The notes beneath the pieces were generated by a model. That model was given only the letters and a program-made list of their open reading frames with translations. It made no database searches and was not told the DNA's origin. Position numbers and translations under genes: made by a program. Source: an uncultured Ruminococcus sp. (GTDB lineage Bacteria > Bacillota > Clostridia > Oscillospirales > Acutalibacteraceae). Taken from it: a DNA stretch of 6,465 bases. Below are positions 6,044 to 6,465 of the stretch, in pieces. Every line of letters begins with the position of its first letter. Position 1 is the stretch's first letter. The stretch lies in NCBI GenBank assembly GCA_902772795.1, contig CACYBZ010000354.1, forward strand, positions 1 to 6,465. The letters are read 5' to 3'.

Positions 6044-6420
6044 GAGCGTAAAAAAGAGTAAGCATAGAGAATAGTCACAGAAATGGAGATTATATTTATC
6101 TTTGCTTTGATTTTAAACCTGAAGTGGAAAATGAAATTGATATATGAACGCAAAGGTCGTAGACAGTACCTTTACAATTTAATAAGTGATGGAAGATGTA
6201 ACTAATTTTACATTGACCTTTTGTGTTTCAGTGTATATACCGATGACTTCACAGATGCGAAAGGCGTTTGTGGTGTGGCACATGGTCATACAATCAAGTT
6301 AAGCATTAAGGAGCAATGAGTATTCATTATCCGATGGTTTGCGGTGGTATAAATTCGTAGCCGAATGTACAATTGGTAATATACTTTACAGTTTTAGCGT
6401 TCTTTTTCTGAAATAGACAA

Positions 6421-6457
6421 ACAGCCGACAGTGTGCATACTGTTGGCTGTTTTTTTA
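6421..6457 (+). terminator. Strong intrinsic terminator of the large RNA
   Basis: ACAGCCGACAGT (6421-6432) pairs with ACTGTTGGCTGT (6439-6450) over 12 bp with one G-U around the loop GTGCAT, followed by seven T residues. It comes 10 nt after the end-closing helix of the RNA, so it defines the 3' end of that transcript. Confidence 0.93.
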
Positions 6458-6465
6458 TATAAAAA

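Larger units (their letters stand above)
5651..6457 (+). ncRNA. Large structured non-coding RNA, family not identified
   Basis: About 800 nt between a consensus promoter and a strong terminator. No frame holds a protein I recognise; the longest forward ORFs I found are 28 and 40 codons. The two ends pair: 5657-5665 (CAGAAAGAG) with 6402-6410 (CTTTTTCTG), 9 bp with one G-U, which closes the whole transcript. Other helices seen by eye: 5849-5853/5861-5865; 5903-5907/5915-5919; 6147-6158/6215-6227 (12 bp, one bulged T), which encloses 6196-6201/6208-6213; 6243-6247/6285-6289, which encloses the 9-bp hairpin 6250-6258/6264-6272; 6347-6351/6380-6384, which encloses 6353-6357/6362-6366. Two self-complementary stretches occur at 5713-5726 and 5863-5874. 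Scale and complexity recall GOLLD, ROOL (first seen in rumen Firmicutes) and OLE RNAs, but I do not recognise the sequence as any of these. tRNA, rRNA, RNase P, tmRNA and group I/II intron hallmarks are not seen. Confidence 0.75.

Noticed and set aside
6083..6205. 40-codon ORF with a hydrophobic start, resembling a small toxin or membrane peptide
   Set aside because: No ribosome-binding site precedes the ATG, and its second half coincides with strong RNA helices; AT-rich sequence readily gives hydrophobic codons by chance.
5663..6336. CRISPR-like array from the repeated GAGG-N6-CCRATG module
   Set aside because: The conserved part is only about 10 nt, spacing is irregular (68, 51 and 95 nt), and no Cas gene is near.
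5651..6457. Group I or group II intron, RNase P or tmRNA
   Set aside because: I see no domain V hairpin, no group I core, no tRNA-like end and no RNase P consensus; the independent promoter and terminator also argue against an intron.

Overview
The window looks like chromosomal DNA of a low-GC Gram-positive anaerobe, most likely a Clostridia member of the Ruminococcus/Oscillospiraceae type. The reasons are AT-rich composition, strong Shine-Dalgarno sites, consensus sigma-A promoters, an EpsG-type polysaccharide polymerase, a DUF1292 protein and a Gram-positive style lipoprotein. The genus is an inference from gene content only.

Left part (1-4163): the edge of a surface-polysaccharide locus. 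A sigma-A promoter at 106-134 starts a rightward three-gene operon. It encodes an HpcH/HpaI-type pyruvate aldolase, a D-2-hydroxyacid dehydrogenase and an EpsG/Wzy-like membrane polymerase. Running toward it from the right is an FkbM-type methyltransferase with its own promoter; the last 62 bp of the two converging genes overlap. Together they suggest synthesis of an unusual hydroxy-acid type building block, polymerisation of a repeat unit, and O-methylation.

Middle part (4164-5538): leftward genes. These are a small lipoprotein with a LolA/GerS-like look, an intrinsic terminator, a structured RNA that I read as 6S RNA (ssrS), and a DUF1292 protein with a good promoter of its own.

Right part (5539-6465): the most interesting stretch. 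A perfect TTGACA/TATAAT promoter fires rightward into about 800 nt without a convincing protein gene and ends at a 12-bp intrinsic terminator. A 9-bp helix joins the 5' and 3' ends of this transcript, and many internal hairpins can be drawn. I read it as one large, ornate non-coding RNA, comparable in scale to GOLLD, ROOL or OLE RNAs, but I cannot match its sequence to any of them. Its 5' half carries four copies of a 16-nt module, GAGG-N6-CCRATG, which looks like a ribosome-binding site plus start codon.
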